This document shows positions 1 through 9,760 of a stretch of 64,000 bases of DNA, piece by piece. The translations under genes and the position numbers were made by a program. Where the stretch lies: positions 30,174-94,173 of the forward strand of contig JANYBT010000054.1 in the NCBI GenBank assembly GCA_025360645.1. Direction: 5' to 3'. This stretch comes from Acidobacteriaceae bacterium (GTDB lineage: Bacteria > Acidobacteriota > Terriglobia > Terriglobales > Acidobacteriaceae). Under the pieces are notes generated by a model that saw nothing but the letters and a program-made list of their open reading frames with translations, made no database searches and had not been told where the DNA came from. Within the stretch, counting starts at the first letter, position 1. The number at the start of each line of letters is the position of its first letter.

Positions 1-290
1 AGAGGCTCGGCCAGACCAGCTTTGGCGATGGAAGTTGCGACGTCGCTGGAGGGGGAAATGACATCGTAGTTGCCCGCACTGCCGCCGCGCAGTTTGGCGA
101 CCAGTTCGTCACTGGACCCCATGTAGGAAGCGGTGACCTTGCAGTGGTTCTGCTCTTCAAAGGCCTTCACGAAAGAAGAATCGGCGTAGCCCTCCCAGAC
201 CAGCAGATTAAGAGATGGCGTCTTCTTCTGACACGACCCGCAGAGAAGGAGGAGGCACACCAGAGCTAGGGTTAGGACCTGTCGCGACAT
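1..290 (-). CDS. Polyamine/iron-type ABC transporter substrate-binding lipoprotein (N-terminal part, cut by window edge)
   Basis: Translating the minus strand from the ATG at 290 gives an open frame of 96 codons running off the left edge. It starts with a lipoprotein-type leader (MSRQVLTLALVCLLLLCGSC, probable lipid-modified Cys20) followed by LLVWEGYADSSFVKAFEEQN and a SSDELVAKLRGG stretch, which resembles the beginning of PotD/PotF-type spermidine/putrescine-binding proteins. The ATG overlaps the stop of the upstream amidohydrolase gene by one base (TAATG), so the two are probably translationally coupled. The neighbouring aldehyde dehydrogenases and aminotransferases fit polyamine uptake. 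Iron- or thiamine-binding relatives cannot be excluded from the first 96 residues. Confidence 0.75.
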   Translation of the reverse strand, partial: MSRQVLTLALVCLLLLCGSCQKKTPSLNLLVWEGYADSSFVKAFEEQNHCKVTASYMGSSDELVAKLRGGSAGNYDVISPSSDVATSIAKAGLAEP

Positions 291-2023
291 TATTTTTTCT
301 CCCGGGCAATGGTGCTGGCAGCGGTCATCCAGTTGGGCGACTCGTACACTACCTTCCCATCCACCATGGTGAGCAACACTTCGGTCTTGGAAACCTGCGT
401 GGGCTCAATCTGGAACAGATCTTGCGAGATCACGATGAGGTCGGCAAGTTTTCCCGTTTCCAGCGAACCTTCGGTGGCTTCGGTGCGTCCGGCAATGGCC
501 GCACCCAACGTGTAGGCGTGGATGGTGTCTTCGAGGCTGAGGCGCTGCTGGGGAAGGAAGCCGTCAGCAGGTTTGCTATCGGCGGTCTGGCGGGTCATGG
601 CCATTTGCACGCCCGGCCACGGATTGAGCGTGACCACAGGCCAGTCGCTGCCGAAAGCCAGGCGGCCGCCGCCATTTTGAATGCTGCGCCACACCCAAGC
701 GCGCTGGGCACGCTCGGAACCGACATTGCGGGCCCAGATGTCGAGAGTGTCTTCGTCGGGCGTGGCATGCAGCGGTTGAAAGCTGCCGATTACACCCAAC
801 TTGCCGAAGCGGGAAATGTCAGAGGCTGAGACGGTCTCGATGTGCTCGATGCGCGGACGGGCATCTTTGCTGCGGTTGACCTCAGCGGCGTTTTGATAAG
901 CGTCGAGCGCAAGACGGACAGCTTTGTCGCCGATGGCATGGGTGAAAATCTGAAGACCGCGGCGGTCGAGCTCGGCGATGGCCTGCTTGTACTTTGCGTC
1001 GTCCCAGAACAACTTGCCGCTCTGAGTGGGATCGTCGCTGTAGGGAGATAGCATGGCGGCGGTATGAGATTCGATCACGCCGTCAAGCATGGTCTTGACC
1101 GCGCCGCCGGAGATCCAGTCGTCATGGTAGGTGCGGCGGATGCTCTCTATCGTGGCGAGGTTGGGGGAGGTGAGTTCAGGTGGATCGAGGAAGTAGGCAA
1201 CGTACATGCGCACCGTGAGTTCGCCGCGCTTGCGTAGTTCGTCATAGAGATCGAGGTAAGGATGGTCGCCCCCCGCGCTGTGCACGCGGACAAGGCCATA
1301 CTGATTAGCGGTGTGAAGGCCCAGGCGAAGCGCGGCGAGGCGCTGCTCGCGAGTGGGCTTTGGGACGAATCCTGCGACCAAATCACTGGCGGACTCTTTC
1401 AAGGCTCCGGTGGCGTTGCCGGCGGCATCCCGGACAATTTGTCCGTTGGGAGGGTCAGGAGTGTTGCTATCAATGCCTGCAAGGGCAAGGGCTTTGCTGT
1501 TCGCCCAGGCGCTGTGACCATCAAAGGCCTCCAAATACACCGGGCGGTCGGCAACCACGGCGTCAAGATATTTCTTGTCGGGTAGCGCCGCAGCACCGAA
1601 GGTGGGGTAGGTCCACCCCATGCCTGTGATCCAGAGTTCCTGGGGATGAGATTCGGCATAAGCCTTCACGCGCTTTTGAATTTCCTCGATCGTCCCAGCC
1701 TCGTTGAGAACGACGTGGGTCAGGCCGAGCGAGCCTTCCATGAAGTGGATATGGCAGTCCGCGAATCCAGGCAGTACGAGGTGATGGCGTGCGTCGATGA
1801 CCTGGGTCTTGGGACCACGCAGCGCATCCATCTGCTGATCGTTGCCGACCAAAACAATCTTGTGATCGCGAATGGCTAGGGCCTCGGCCCACTTTTGCTG
1901 AGGATTCACCGTGTAAATTCGGGCGTGCAGAAGGATAGTGTCGGCCGGAGGGGTGGCAGCCTGCGCGGGAAGCGCCAAGAGCAAAGCGAAGAATGCGAAA
2001 AAACAAGCGCGAATGTGAGTCAT
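290..2023 (-). CDS. Exported amidohydrolase, YtcJ-like (amidohydrolase 3 family)
   Basis: The product is a metal-dependent hydrolase of the TIM-barrel amidohydrolase superfamily. Visible hallmarks are the N-terminal beta-sandwich strand ending in VLPGFADCHIHFMEG (the HxH metal motif), a central lysine region, THAIGDKAV and a C-terminal GSDWPV motif (metal Asp). The start was put at the ATG at 2023, because it gives a clean signal peptide (ACFFAFFALLLALPAQA) and has an AAGGGG ribosome-binding site. A TTG at 2050 would add nine residues and spoil the leader. About 577 residues, normal for YtcJ-like enzymes, whose substrates are mostly unknown. It sits between a regulator and a polyamine-binding lipoprotein gene, so a nitrogenous substrate is plausible but unproven. 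Confidence 0.85.
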   Translation of the reverse strand: MTHIRACFFAFFALLLALPAQAATPPADTILLHARIYTVNPQQKWAEALAIRDHKIVLVGNDQQMDALRGPKTQVIDARHHLVLPGFADCHIHFMEGSLGLTHVVLNEAGTIEEIQKRVKAYAESHPQELWITGMGWTYPTFGAAALPDKKYLDAVVADRPVYLEAFDGHSAWANSKALALAGIDSNTPDPPNGQIVRDAAGNATGALKESASDLVAGFVPKPTREQRLAALRLGLHTANQYGLVRVHSAGGDHPYLDLYDELRKRGELTVRMYVAYFLDPPELTSPNLATIESIRRTYHDDWISGGAVKTMLDGVIESHTAAMLSPYSDDPTQSGKLFWDDAKYKQAIAELDRRGLQIFTHAIGDKAVRLALDAYQNAAEVNRSKDARPRIEHIETVSASDISRFGKLGVIGSFQPLHATPDEDTLDIWARNVGSERAQRAWVWRSIQNGGGRLAFGSDWPVVTLNPWPGVQMAMTRQTADSKPADGFLPQQRLSLEDTIHAYTLGAAIAGRTEATEGSLETGKLADLIVISQDLFQIEPTQVSKTEVLLTMVDGKVVYESPNWMTAASTIAREKK

Positions 2024-2050
2024 AATATAGCCCCTTGTCCGGTCGCCCAA

Positions 2051-2878
2051 TCAGAATGTGGGCGGCGTGTTGATCCACAGGACCCAGGTTTCCGATTTAC
2101 CTGGGTTCTTCCAACTGTGTGGAGTGGAACTCTCGAAATAGAAACTGTCACCCGACTTCAGCAAGTACTCTTCTTCGTTGAGTGCGATGTGCAGTTGCCC
2201 TCGAAGAAGATACAGAAACTCTTCGCCCTCGTGATTGTAGGATTCGCCGCTGCCCTTGCCTGGGGCCACGCGAAACAAATGCGGCTCCATCGCCGTCTTG
2301 CCCCAGGCGAGAAGCTCCATGCGCACTCCGGGCCCGGCTTCGAGCACTTTGCGGCTGGCCGGCTTCACCAGGCGGCTATTAAAGTCAGAGGCCTCGAAGA
2401 ACTCCAGGATATTGGTGCGGTAGTAGCGAGCAATGCGGCGGAGAGTGGCGACCGAAGCGCTCATTTGCGAACGTTCGAGGGAACTGAGAAAACCGGCGGT
2501 CACCGCAACCGCCGACGCGACCTCCGCCAAACCCAAGCCGCGCTGAGCGCGCAATCGACGCAGGTGGGGACCGATGGCCGCGGTGGCTCGATCGGGGACC
2601 GGCTTGATTTTTCTTTCGCGCCTGAGCAACTCGACGATGGCGGGGGCATTGAGTCCGCGCACCTTTCGCAAATAGCGGGCACGCCGCAGCAACTGAACGT
2701 CGCGATCAGAATACAGGCGGTACTGGCTTTCGGTGCGGTGCGGGCGAGCGAGGCCGAGGGCTTCCCAAGTGCGGATGGCAGAGGCGGAAATGCCCACCGC
2801 GCGGGCCACGTCTCCGATTTTGAGGTAGGCTTTTCCGGCAGTTGGCTTAGCGCTCAAATCAACATCTCCGTGGTCCAT
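2051..2878 (-). CDS. Transcriptional regulator with MerR-type HTH, XRE-type HTH and cupin domain
   Basis: Three domains are visible in order. A MerR-type winged helix (YLKIGDVARAVGISASAIRT, then W-E-x-L-G-L) opens the protein. An XRE-type helix-turn-helix follows (LRAQRGLGLAEVASAVAVTA with FLSSLERS). A C-terminal cupin (GEEFLYLLRGQLHIALNEEE, SGDSFYFESSTPHSWKN) closes it. XRE-cupin proteins such as PuuR control putrescine utilisation; the added MerR domain is unusual. The gene is divergent from the TonB receptor gene and heads the leftward polyamine-type genes. The start is uncertain: the ATG at 2878 is preferred, but a TTG at 2908 in the same frame would add ten residues. It probably regulates the flanking catabolic genes (inference). 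Confidence 0.85.
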   Translation of the reverse strand: MDHGDVDLSAKPTAGKAYLKIGDVARAVGISASAIRTWEALGLARPHRTESQYRLYSDRDVQLLRRARYLRKVRGLNAPAIVELLRRERKIKPVPDRATAAIGPHLRRLRAQRGLGLAEVASAVAVTAGFLSSLERSQMSASVATLRRIARYYRTNILEFFEASDFNSRLVKPASRKVLEAGPGVRMELLAWGKTAMEPHLFRVAPGKGSGESYNHEGEEFLYLLRGQLHIALNEEEYLLKSGDSFYFESSTPHSWKNPGKSETWVLWINTPPTF

Positions 2879-3011
2879 ATCCAGCTTCGCTGCTTTTCCA
2901 CTTGACAATACCGGGGCAAGTTCACTAACCTTGCGCGATTATAGCAAGGTTTGATTTGGGCGCAAGACCTAAAACAGCCTGGCTCACATTCCCCAGTAGT
3001 ACGGAGGCACC

Positions 3012-6000
3012 ATGACGCTTTCCACCTCTCGCCGGGCGAACGCCGCCCTGTTGGGATTCTTGCTTCTGCTGGTCGTCCCCTTTGCCGCGCGGGCCCAGAG
3101 TACTGGTGGGCGAATCGTCGGGCGTGTCGGGGACCCCAGCGGCGCGCTGGTGGCGGGCGTAAAGGTGATCTTGACGAACGAGGCGACGGGAGTGGCCCAT
3201 AGCGTCCAGACCAACAGCAGCGGCGATTACGTGTTCCTGGATGCCCCCGCTGGAGTCTACTCTGTGGAGTTCGAAATGGGAGGATTCAAGAAGACGGTGC
3301 GCAAGGGGGTCACCGTGGAACTCAATGCGGTGGTCACTCTGAACGAGAACCTTCAGGTGGGCGGGGCCCAGGAACTGGTGGAAGTGACTTCAGAGGCGCC
3401 GCTCGTGGATACCACGAGCACACAACTGGGCGCAGTGATGGATTCGCAGCAGGTCTCGAAACTGCCGCTCAACTCCCGCGATACCTATCAACTGCTGCAA
3501 TTGCAGCCGGGTGTGCAAGGCGTGGGAGGATCCGATCTCTTCTATGGCAGCAATCAGGCCGGTGCGGTCTCGGTGAACGGAGGCCGGGGGCGGTCCAATA
3601 GCTTCAACGTCAACGGCGGAGACGGCAACGATTTGTTCGTCAACGCTCCGGCCATTCAGCCCACGCCCGATAGCATTGAGGAATTTCGGGTGCTTTCCAA
3701 TACCTTTGATGCCGAGTACGGGCGCAACTCAGGCGCGGTGATCAATGTGGTCACCAAGTCGGGCACAAACGGCTGGCACGGCAGCGCCTATGAATTTCTG
3801 CGGAACCAGCTGTTTAACGCCAAAGGCTACTTGGACTTGCGGCGCCCGGATGATAAGCAAAATCAGTTTGGCGGAACGTTTGGAGGACCGATCAAGAAAG
3901 ACCGGACGTTCTTCTTCACGTCCTATGAGGGACGAAGAGTGGTGCATGGGATCTCGTCGGATCTGGTGAACGTTCCGACCGCGGCGGAGAGGACGGGAGA
4001 TTTTTCGGCAACGCCCTTCACGGGAGGGATCACCACCAGCACGGTGGCGACTATCTTGGCCGAACGACCAGGATGTGGCACCTCGTCCTTTCCCACCAGC
4101 GTGATTCCGACCGGCTGCTTTGATCCCGTGGCCGCCGACATCCTGAATCGCTATGTACCATGCCCAAATGCAGATTCGACTTGCACCAACCTGGCAAACA
4201 CGGATCACACGTTCCGCGCGATTCCGAACGAAAATTCCCACGCCGACCAGTTCACATTGAAACTAGACCACCGAATCAACGACAAGCAGAACCTGAGCTT
4301 CTATTATTACTTCAACGACTCTTCGGACGCACAGCCGTTCACCCGATTTCAAGCGGCGACGCCTAACCTTCTGCCGGGATTCGGCAACAACAATGCTTTC
4401 CGCGCGCAGCAGGCCAACCTGTCGCATACCTGGACGCTAACTTCTAGTACAGTGAACGAATTCCGGGTTACCTATTTCCGGGAAGCGCAGGGCACTTTCC
4501 TGCATCCGCAACGAACCAATCTGGTTACAAACTCTTGCAGTTCAGCTGTCTCACAGTTCTGCTTTACGGGAACTCCGGACGTTTCGATACCCGGTGTCAC
4601 CCCGAGCCCGAACCTCGGAATTACTCCAAACCTGGGGGCGAACCACGAAGGCGTGCCGTTTATTAGCCTCAATGGGGGTTTCACGATCGGCAATGACTAT
4701 GAAGGCGAGTTGCCGCAGACCGGAAATACTTATCAGTTCAGCGATAATCTGACCAAGGTATTCGGTAATCACACTGCCAAGGTGGGCGTAGACTTTAGGA
4801 ATCAGCGATTCCTTCAAACCTTGTTCTTCGATCCGAACGGAGATTACACGTTTTCGGGGGGAGGGCCGAACGACACCGGGAATATATTTGCCAACTACCT
4901 ACTGGGCCTTCCCGATTCTTACCTGCAGGGCTCCACCCAAACCGAAGACGTACGCGGCAACTCCATCTATCTATTTGCTCAAGACAGTTGGAAGATTCGT
5001 CCGAATCTGACTCTGAACTATGGACTCCGTTGGGAGTTCAACCAGCCCATTTACGACAAGGGCCTGCGTTACCAGACCTTCCGCCCAGGGCAATCGACGA
5101 AGGTCTTTCCTTGTCAGCTCAGTGCGGCCAGTCTGGGTACGCTCGGCTATAGCAATCCGAACTGTAGCGACCCGACCTCAGACTCCGCAGCAGTATTTCC
5201 GGTCGGCCTGGTCGTGCCAGGAGACACCGGCGTTCCCAGAGGACTGACTCAGAGTTACTACAACGCCTGGGCCCCCCGCATCGGAATTGCCTGGGATCCT
5301 TGGAAAGATGGAAAGACGACGATCCGGGCAGGTTTTGGGGTGTTCTACAATCCCATCGAGCAGCTAGTGTTGGAGCAGTTCCAAGGTGAGCCTCCATTCG
5401 GCGGCAGCTCGTTGCTTTCTCAGGGTTTGTTCAACACTCCGTTTGTGAGCCAAAATGGAGGAGTCAGTCCAAATCCGTTTGCGGGAGTTCCGGGCGGGAT
5501 TCGCAATACGCTGCGCGGATCCTCAATTGACTGGTCCATTTTTCGTCCCATTTTGTTGTTCGGCGAATTGCAGCCGAAGTTGCGGGCGCAAACCACCAAC
5601 CAGTACAACTTCGGGATCCAGCGCGAGATCTCCAAAGACATGGTGCTCTCAGTGGGGTATGTGGGCTCCCAAGGCCACCGGTTGCTGGCTACCCATGACT
5701 TGAATTACGGAAACGCGCAAACCTGCCTTGATCTGCAAAACATCTCTACTCTGACCGGGGATACGAGCATCAAGTGTGGCCCCTTCGCGTCAGACAACGC
5801 TTTCAGTATTCCGGCGGGGGAGATTCCTGCCGGTGTGACATTGCACTTGCCCTACGGCTCGCAGGCAACAGTGACCGGGCCCAACGCGACTCCCATCACC
5901 CTGGTCGGCTTGCGTCCGTACAGTTCCCCAAGATGCGAGCCCTCTACGGGGGTTGGCTGTCCTTCCGACGGCGTGCCCGTCTTCTCCAGTATTTTCGCCC

Positions 6001-6737
6001 AGGACACTATCGGCAACTCCAACTACAACTCATTACAGGCGTCCCTGGAAAAGAGATTGAGCCGGGGCTTACAGTTTGAGCTGGCGTATACGTTCAGCAA
6101 GTCCATCGACGACGCCTCCAGCTTCGAGAATAGTCTGAGGCCGATCTGCAAACGCTGCAATCGGTCGCTTTCTCTGTTCGACGCCCGTCAGCGGTTAGTC
6201 ATCAGCTACCTGTGGGCACTCCCCGTACCTCAATATCAGGGAGCCAAAGGGAAAGTGCTGAATGGATGGGCCGTATCGGGCATTACAAGCCTCCAAAGCG
6301 GTTTCCCAATCAGCATTAAATCGAGTAACGATTCCGAACTCCAAAACAGTTTTGATTTTGAGTTGCCGGGCAAGCCTGACCTGATTGCGCCCTTCCACAA
6401 GCAGGACCCTCGATCGCACGGCCTTTACGCTTTTGATCCGAATTCGTTCGCGTTGCCCACGCAATCAGCGACTTCAACGCCACTGCAGCTGTTGGGCAAT
6501 TCGCCCCGCACCATCTGCTGTGGGGCGGGAATATCAAATTTTGATTTTTCAGTGCAAAAGATAATGCCTTGGGGTGAGACGAAGCATTTCGAGTTTCGAG
6601 CGGAGTTCTTCAATATTTTTAACCATGCGCAGTTTCTGAACCCAGACGGTAACATCAGCGATGGAGCCGATTTTGGTCGCGTCAAACACACTCGCGAACC
6701 ACGCAATATTCAATTCGCTTTGAAGTTCGCGTTTTAG
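3012..6737 (+). CDS. Oar-like TonB-dependent outer-membrane receptor with carboxypeptidase-regulatory-like domain
   Basis: A 1241-residue outer-membrane protein. It has a signal peptide (LLGFLLLLVVPFAARA, cleavage before QS), then a carboxypeptidase-regulatory-like beta-sandwich at about residues 30-115 (GRVGDPSGALVAGVKVILTN). A plug domain follows (VSVNGGRGRSNSFNVNGGDG, EFRVLSNTFDAEYGRNSGAV), then a long barrel ending in Phe (FALKFAF), as expected for outer-membrane insertion. GGAGG lies six bases before the ATG. This architecture is abundant in Acidobacteriota and was first described in Oar of Myxococcus. The ligand cannot be read from sequence. Its place at the head of the amine-catabolic genes suggests uptake of a related compound or oligopeptide. 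Confidence 0.9.
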   Translation: MTLSTSRRANAALLGFLLLLVVPFAARAQSTGGRIVGRVGDPSGALVAGVKVILTNEATGVAHSVQTNSSGDYVFLDAPAGVYSVEFEMGGFKKTVRKGVTVELNAVVTLNENLQVGGAQELVEVTSEAPLVDTTSTQLGAVMDSQQVSKLPLNSRDTYQLLQLQPGVQGVGGSDLFYGSNQAGAVSVNGGRGRSNSFNVNGGDGNDLFVNAPAIQPTPDSIEEFRVLSNTFDAEYGRNSGAVINVVTKSGTNGWHGSAYEFLRNQLFNAKGYLDLRRPDDKQNQFGGTFGGPIKKDRTFFFTSYEGRRVVHGISSDLVNVPTAAERTGDFSATPFTGGITTSTVATILAERPGCGTSSFPTSVIPTGCFDPVAADILNRYVPCPNADSTCTNLANTDHTFRAIPNENSHADQFTLKLDHRINDKQNLSFYYYFNDSSDAQPFTRFQAATPNLLPGFGNNNAFRAQQANLSHTWTLTSSTVNEFRVTYFREAQGTFLHPQRTNLVTNSCSSAVSQFCFTGTPDVSIPGVTPSPNLGITPNLGANHEGVPFISLNGGFTIGNDYEGELPQTGNTYQFSDNLTKVFGNHTAKVGVDFRNQRFLQTLFFDPNGDYTFSGGGPNDTGNIFANYLLGLPDSYLQGSTQTEDVRGNSIYLFAQDSWKIRPNLTLNYGLRWEFNQPIYDKGLRYQTFRPGQSTKVFPCQLSAASLGTLGYSNPNCSDPTSDSAAVFPVGLVVPGDTGVPRGLTQSYYNAWAPRIGIAWDPWKDGKTTIRAGFGVFYNPIEQLVLEQFQGEPPFGGSSLLSQGLFNTPFVSQNGGVSPNPFAGVPGGIRNTLRGSSIDWSIFRPILLFGELQPKLRAQTTNQYNFGIQREISKDMVLSVGYVGSQGHRLLATHDLNYGNAQTCLDLQNISTLTGDTSIKCGPFASDNAFSIPAGEIPAGVTLHLPYGSQATVTGPNATPITLVGLRPYSSPRCEPSTGVGCPSDGVPVFSSIFAQDTIGNSNYNSLQASLEKRLSRGLQFELAYTFSKSIDDASSFENSLRPICKRCNRSLSLFDARQRLVISYLWALPVPQYQGAKGKVLNGWAVSGITSLQSGFPISIKSSNDSELQNSFDFELPGKPDLIAPFHKQDPRSHGLYAFDPNSFALPTQSATSTPLQLLGNSPRTICCGAGISNFDFSVQKIMPWGETKHFEFRAEFFNIFNHAQFLNPDGNISDGADFGRVKHTREPRNIQFALKFAF

Positions 6738-6820
6738 AAACGCTACACGTCCCGGGCGGTTGCGGCCGCCGGGGAACATCCTAATGGCCGCCCGCGGCTT
6801 GAGCACTTTGGAGAGTCTCG

Positions 6821-8188
6821 ATGTACCCGGAATTAGACAAAGAAATCGCCGAGTTTACCAGGCGCACGCCGAAGTCGGCGGAGGCGCATAAGAAAAACCT
6901 GAAGCGTATTCCCTTGGGCGTGGCCAGCAATTACCGCGCTTACGATCCGTATCCGATCTTTGTACAAGATGCGCAGGGCAGCAAGTTTCGTGATCTGGAT
7001 GGCAACGAATACATTGATCACAACCTGTGCTTCGGCGCGATCATGGCGGGGCACTGCCATCCCGCGGTGATGAAGGCGGTCGAGAAGCGGCTGAGCCTGG
7101 GCACCATGTTCGGCATGCCACACAATATGGAGTGGGAACTGGCGGAAGAAATCTGCGCCCGCTTCCCAGTGGAGATGGTACGGTTTGGCAACAGCGGGAC
7201 GGAAGCCACGATGCATGCCATTCGTCTTGCGCGAGCAGCGACCGGGCGGGACAAGATCCTGAAATTTGAGGGCGGTTATCACGGATTGCATGATGCCGCG
7301 CTGGTCAGCGTGAAACCACACGAGCCAGATTTTGGCGATGTGAACGCGCCGACGGCAGTGCCCGGCGGGCTGGGTGTGCCGAAAGCGAGCATCGACAACG
7401 TCGTGGTCGCGAGTTTCAATCACTTGGCGAGCGTGGAGTTGCGATTCCAGCAGAATCCCGGGCAAATTGCGGCGATCATTTTAGAACCGATCATGATGAA
7501 CGTCGGCTTGCTCATGCCGCAACCAGGCTTTCTGCAAGGGCTGCGCGATGTTTGTACCAAAAATGGGGCGCTTTTGATTTTCGACGAGGTAAAGACTGGT
7601 GCAAAACTCGGATGGGGCGGAGCTTCAGAATACTTCAACGTCAAGCCCGACATGATTTGCCTGGCAAAATCGATTGGCGGGGGGTTGCCCCTGGCGGCCT
7701 TTGGCGCCAGCCGGGCAGTGATGGACCTGATCTCGCAACACAAGGTCTTCCACGGCGGAACCTACAACACGAATCCGGTTTCGATGGCGGCAGGCCTTGC
7801 AACCTTCCGCGAAGTGCTTACTCGCGAGAATTACGCTCTTGTGGACAAGCTCAGTAAAAAACTCACTGAGGGATACCGCAAAACAGTGGCGAAGGTTGGC
7901 TTGCAGGCGTATATAGCTAGCGCGGGGGCGAATGGCGCTCTCATGTTCTATCCCAAGGAAATCGTGAACTACCGCGACTGGGCCGCCATCGACATCGATT
8001 TGTGGCGGCACTACTGGTTCGCGATGGTCAACCGGGGAGTGATGCCGCAACCCTACTGGTGGGATGAGCAGTGGACCATCTCGGTGCAGCACAACGAGGC
8101 GGACATCGACAAGCATCTAGCAGCGTTTGACGACATCGCAGCGGCCCTGGCCACATCACAGCAGGCGCGCATGGTGGTCGCGCGGTAG
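6821..8188 (+). CDS. PLP-dependent class III aminotransferase, glutamate-1-semialdehyde aminomutase-like
   Basis: A 455-residue fold-type I PLP enzyme. The PLP-phosphate loop NSGTEATMHAIRLARA, the FEGGYHGLHD segment, the cofactor Asp in LIFDEVKTG and the Schiff-base lysine in MICLAKSIGGGLPLAAFG are all present. HGGTYNTNPVSMAAG is typical of the glutamate-1-semialdehyde aminomutase/aminotransferase branch. It is unlikely to be HemL itself: the context is catabolic, and residues such as W-W-D-E-Q-W near the C-terminus suggest a different substrate pocket. GGAGAG precedes the ATG. It probably transaminates an amine or omega-amino acid feeding the downstream dehydrogenases. Confidence 0.85.
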   Translation: MYPELDKEIAEFTRRTPKSAEAHKKNLKRIPLGVASNYRAYDPYPIFVQDAQGSKFRDLDGNEYIDHNLCFGAIMAGHCHPAVMKAVEKRLSLGTMFGMPHNMEWELAEEICARFPVEMVRFGNSGTEATMHAIRLARAATGRDKILKFEGGYHGLHDAALVSVKPHEPDFGDVNAPTAVPGGLGVPKASIDNVVVASFNHLASVELRFQQNPGQIAAIILEPIMMNVGLLMPQPGFLQGLRDVCTKNGALLIFDEVKTGAKLGWGGASEYFNVKPDMICLAKSIGGGLPLAAFGASRAVMDLISQHKVFHGGTYNTNPVSMAAGLATFREVLTRENYALVDKLSKKLTEGYRKTVAKVGLQAYIASAGANGALMFYPKEIVNYRDWAAIDIDLWRHYWFAMVNRGVMPQPYWWDEQWTISVQHNEADIDKHLAAFDDIAAALATSQQARMVVAR

Positions 8189-8288
8189 GACAAATCGTCC
8201 TGCCGACAGGATGACAGCGCATAACTTGATGTTGGCGCTCTGGCCCGCTACACGATGGAAGTGTGGAAAGCTTCCGTAGGAGCATCTC

Positions 8289-9707
8289 TTGTCAGCTACC
8301 GATCCAAGCCGGCAGCACTTGAAGCGCGTTCTTGGACGCCGCGACCTGGTGCTGCTGTTTGTGGTGGCGGTGTTCAATCTGAACGTGGTGCCCTCCATTG
8401 CGGCCAACGGCGGGGTGACGGTGTGGCTGTGGATCATCTCGCTGCTTCTGTTTTTCTGGCCGCAGGGAATTGCCGTGATTGAACTGGCCCATCGCTATCC
8501 GGGGGAAGGCGGCGTCTATCTGTGGGCCAAGGAGGTGTTCGGCGACTTTCATGGATTTCTTTCCGGCTGGTGCTACTGGACCAACAACATGCTGTACGTG
8601 CCAACGGTGATGCTCTACTTCGCGGGTGTGTCGGTGTTCGTGTTCGGCCCCGGGCATCAGGCGCTAGCGGACAATAAAGTATTCGCGCTGGGGTCGGCGC
8701 TCATTCTGCTGGCTCTGTTGACTGCGGTCAACATTGTCGGGCTCGGGGTGGGCAAGTGGATCAATAACCTGGGTGCGGTCGGGACTTTCATCGCCGCTGC
8801 GGTCCTGATTGGACTGGGGGGGGTGGACTGGTTACGTTTTGGCACAACCTTATCCGCTGCCGAGTTTCATATTCCGGCGGACCCTCGTTTTGTGTTGAAT
8901 TCGTTTGGCGTGATTTGCTTTGGGTTGGTGGGACTGGAGCTCGCGTCCATCATGGGCGATGAAATTCAGGAGCCGAGACGGACCCTTCCGGGAGCAGTGG
9001 CCTGGGGCGGAGTGATATCAGGAGTTCTGTATGTGGGCGCGACACTGACCCTGCTCGTGGCGGTGGGGAAGAAGGACATCAGCGTGCTGCAGGGCATTGT
9101 GCAGGCGGTGAGTCACATGGCCGGCGAGGTCGGAGTGTTGTGGATCGTTGCGCCGTTTGCGCTTTTGCTGAGTTTGTCCATCGCGGGCATTGGGTCGGCA
9201 TGGATGGGAGGCTCCGCGCGAATTCCGTTCGTGGCAGGCCTAGATTCCTACATGCCAGTATGGCTGGGGAAGATACACCCACGCTATGCGACCCCCTATG
9301 CCGCGCTCATCGTCCAGATGGTGGTGTCGGCGCTGCTGGTGGTGTTGAATGCGCTGGGTGGCGGCGGAGTGCAGGAAACGTTTCAGAAATTGCTCTCGCT
9401 GGCGGTGGTGCTGCAGTTGGTGCCGTTCCTCTACATGTTTGGAGCGCTATTGAAGATTGCATGGAACGAACCTGTCTCCCTGGGCCACTACAGTCGGAGA
9501 ACCCTGTTCGCGGCGGGCGTTAGCGGTCTGGTGACGACCACTCTGGGTATCGCACTGGTGTTTTTCCCAGCGCAGCAGATTACCTCGCTGTGGTCCTATG
9601 AGATTTGGATGGTGGGTGGGACGGTATTGTTCATTGGGCTGGCGGCGTTTTTCTTCTTTGTTTATGGTCGCCGGAAGGCGGCGTTGACAATTGCAACCGG
9701 AGTGTAG
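8289..9707 (+). CDS. APC-family amino acid/polyamine permease
   Basis: A 472-residue, very hydrophobic protein with about 12 predicted membrane segments. It has the APC-family first-helix region (VLLFVVAVFNLNVVPSIAAN) and YPGEGGVYLWAKEVFGDFHG after helix 2, which matches the amino acid/polyamine/organocation superfamily (PotE/PuuP/GABA permease-like). The start is the TTG at 8289, supported by AGGAG six bases upstream; no ATG fits. It lies between an aminotransferase and an aldehyde dehydrogenase gene, so it probably imports the amine or amino acid this cluster degrades. The exact substrate is not readable. Confidence 0.87.
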   Translation: MSATDPSRQHLKRVLGRRDLVLLFVVAVFNLNVVPSIAANGGVTVWLWIISLLLFFWPQGIAVIELAHRYPGEGGVYLWAKEVFGDFHGFLSGWCYWTNNMLYVPTVMLYFAGVSVFVFGPGHQALADNKVFALGSALILLALLTAVNIVGLGVGKWINNLGAVGTFIAAAVLIGLGGVDWLRFGTTLSAAEFHIPADPRFVLNSFGVICFGLVGLELASIMGDEIQEPRRTLPGAVAWGGVISGVLYVGATLTLLVAVGKKDISVLQGIVQAVSHMAGEVGVLWIVAPFALLLSLSIAGIGSAWMGGSARIPFVAGLDSYMPVWLGKIHPRYATPYAALIVQMVVSALLVVLNALGGGGVQETFQKLLSLAVVLQLVPFLYMFGALLKIAWNEPVSLGHYSRRTLFAAGVSGLVTTTLGIALVFFPAQQITSLWSYEIWMVGGTVLFIGLAAFFFFVYGRRKAALTIATGV

Positions 9708-9760
9708 CCAGACGCGCGCCCGGACGCCCATCCCTGCATCGCGCTCTTTTAGGAGGTGGT

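Noticed and set aside
6821..8188. HemL (tetrapyrrole synthesis)
   Set aside because: It lies in an amine-catabolic region with no hem genes, and its C-terminal part differs from HemL.
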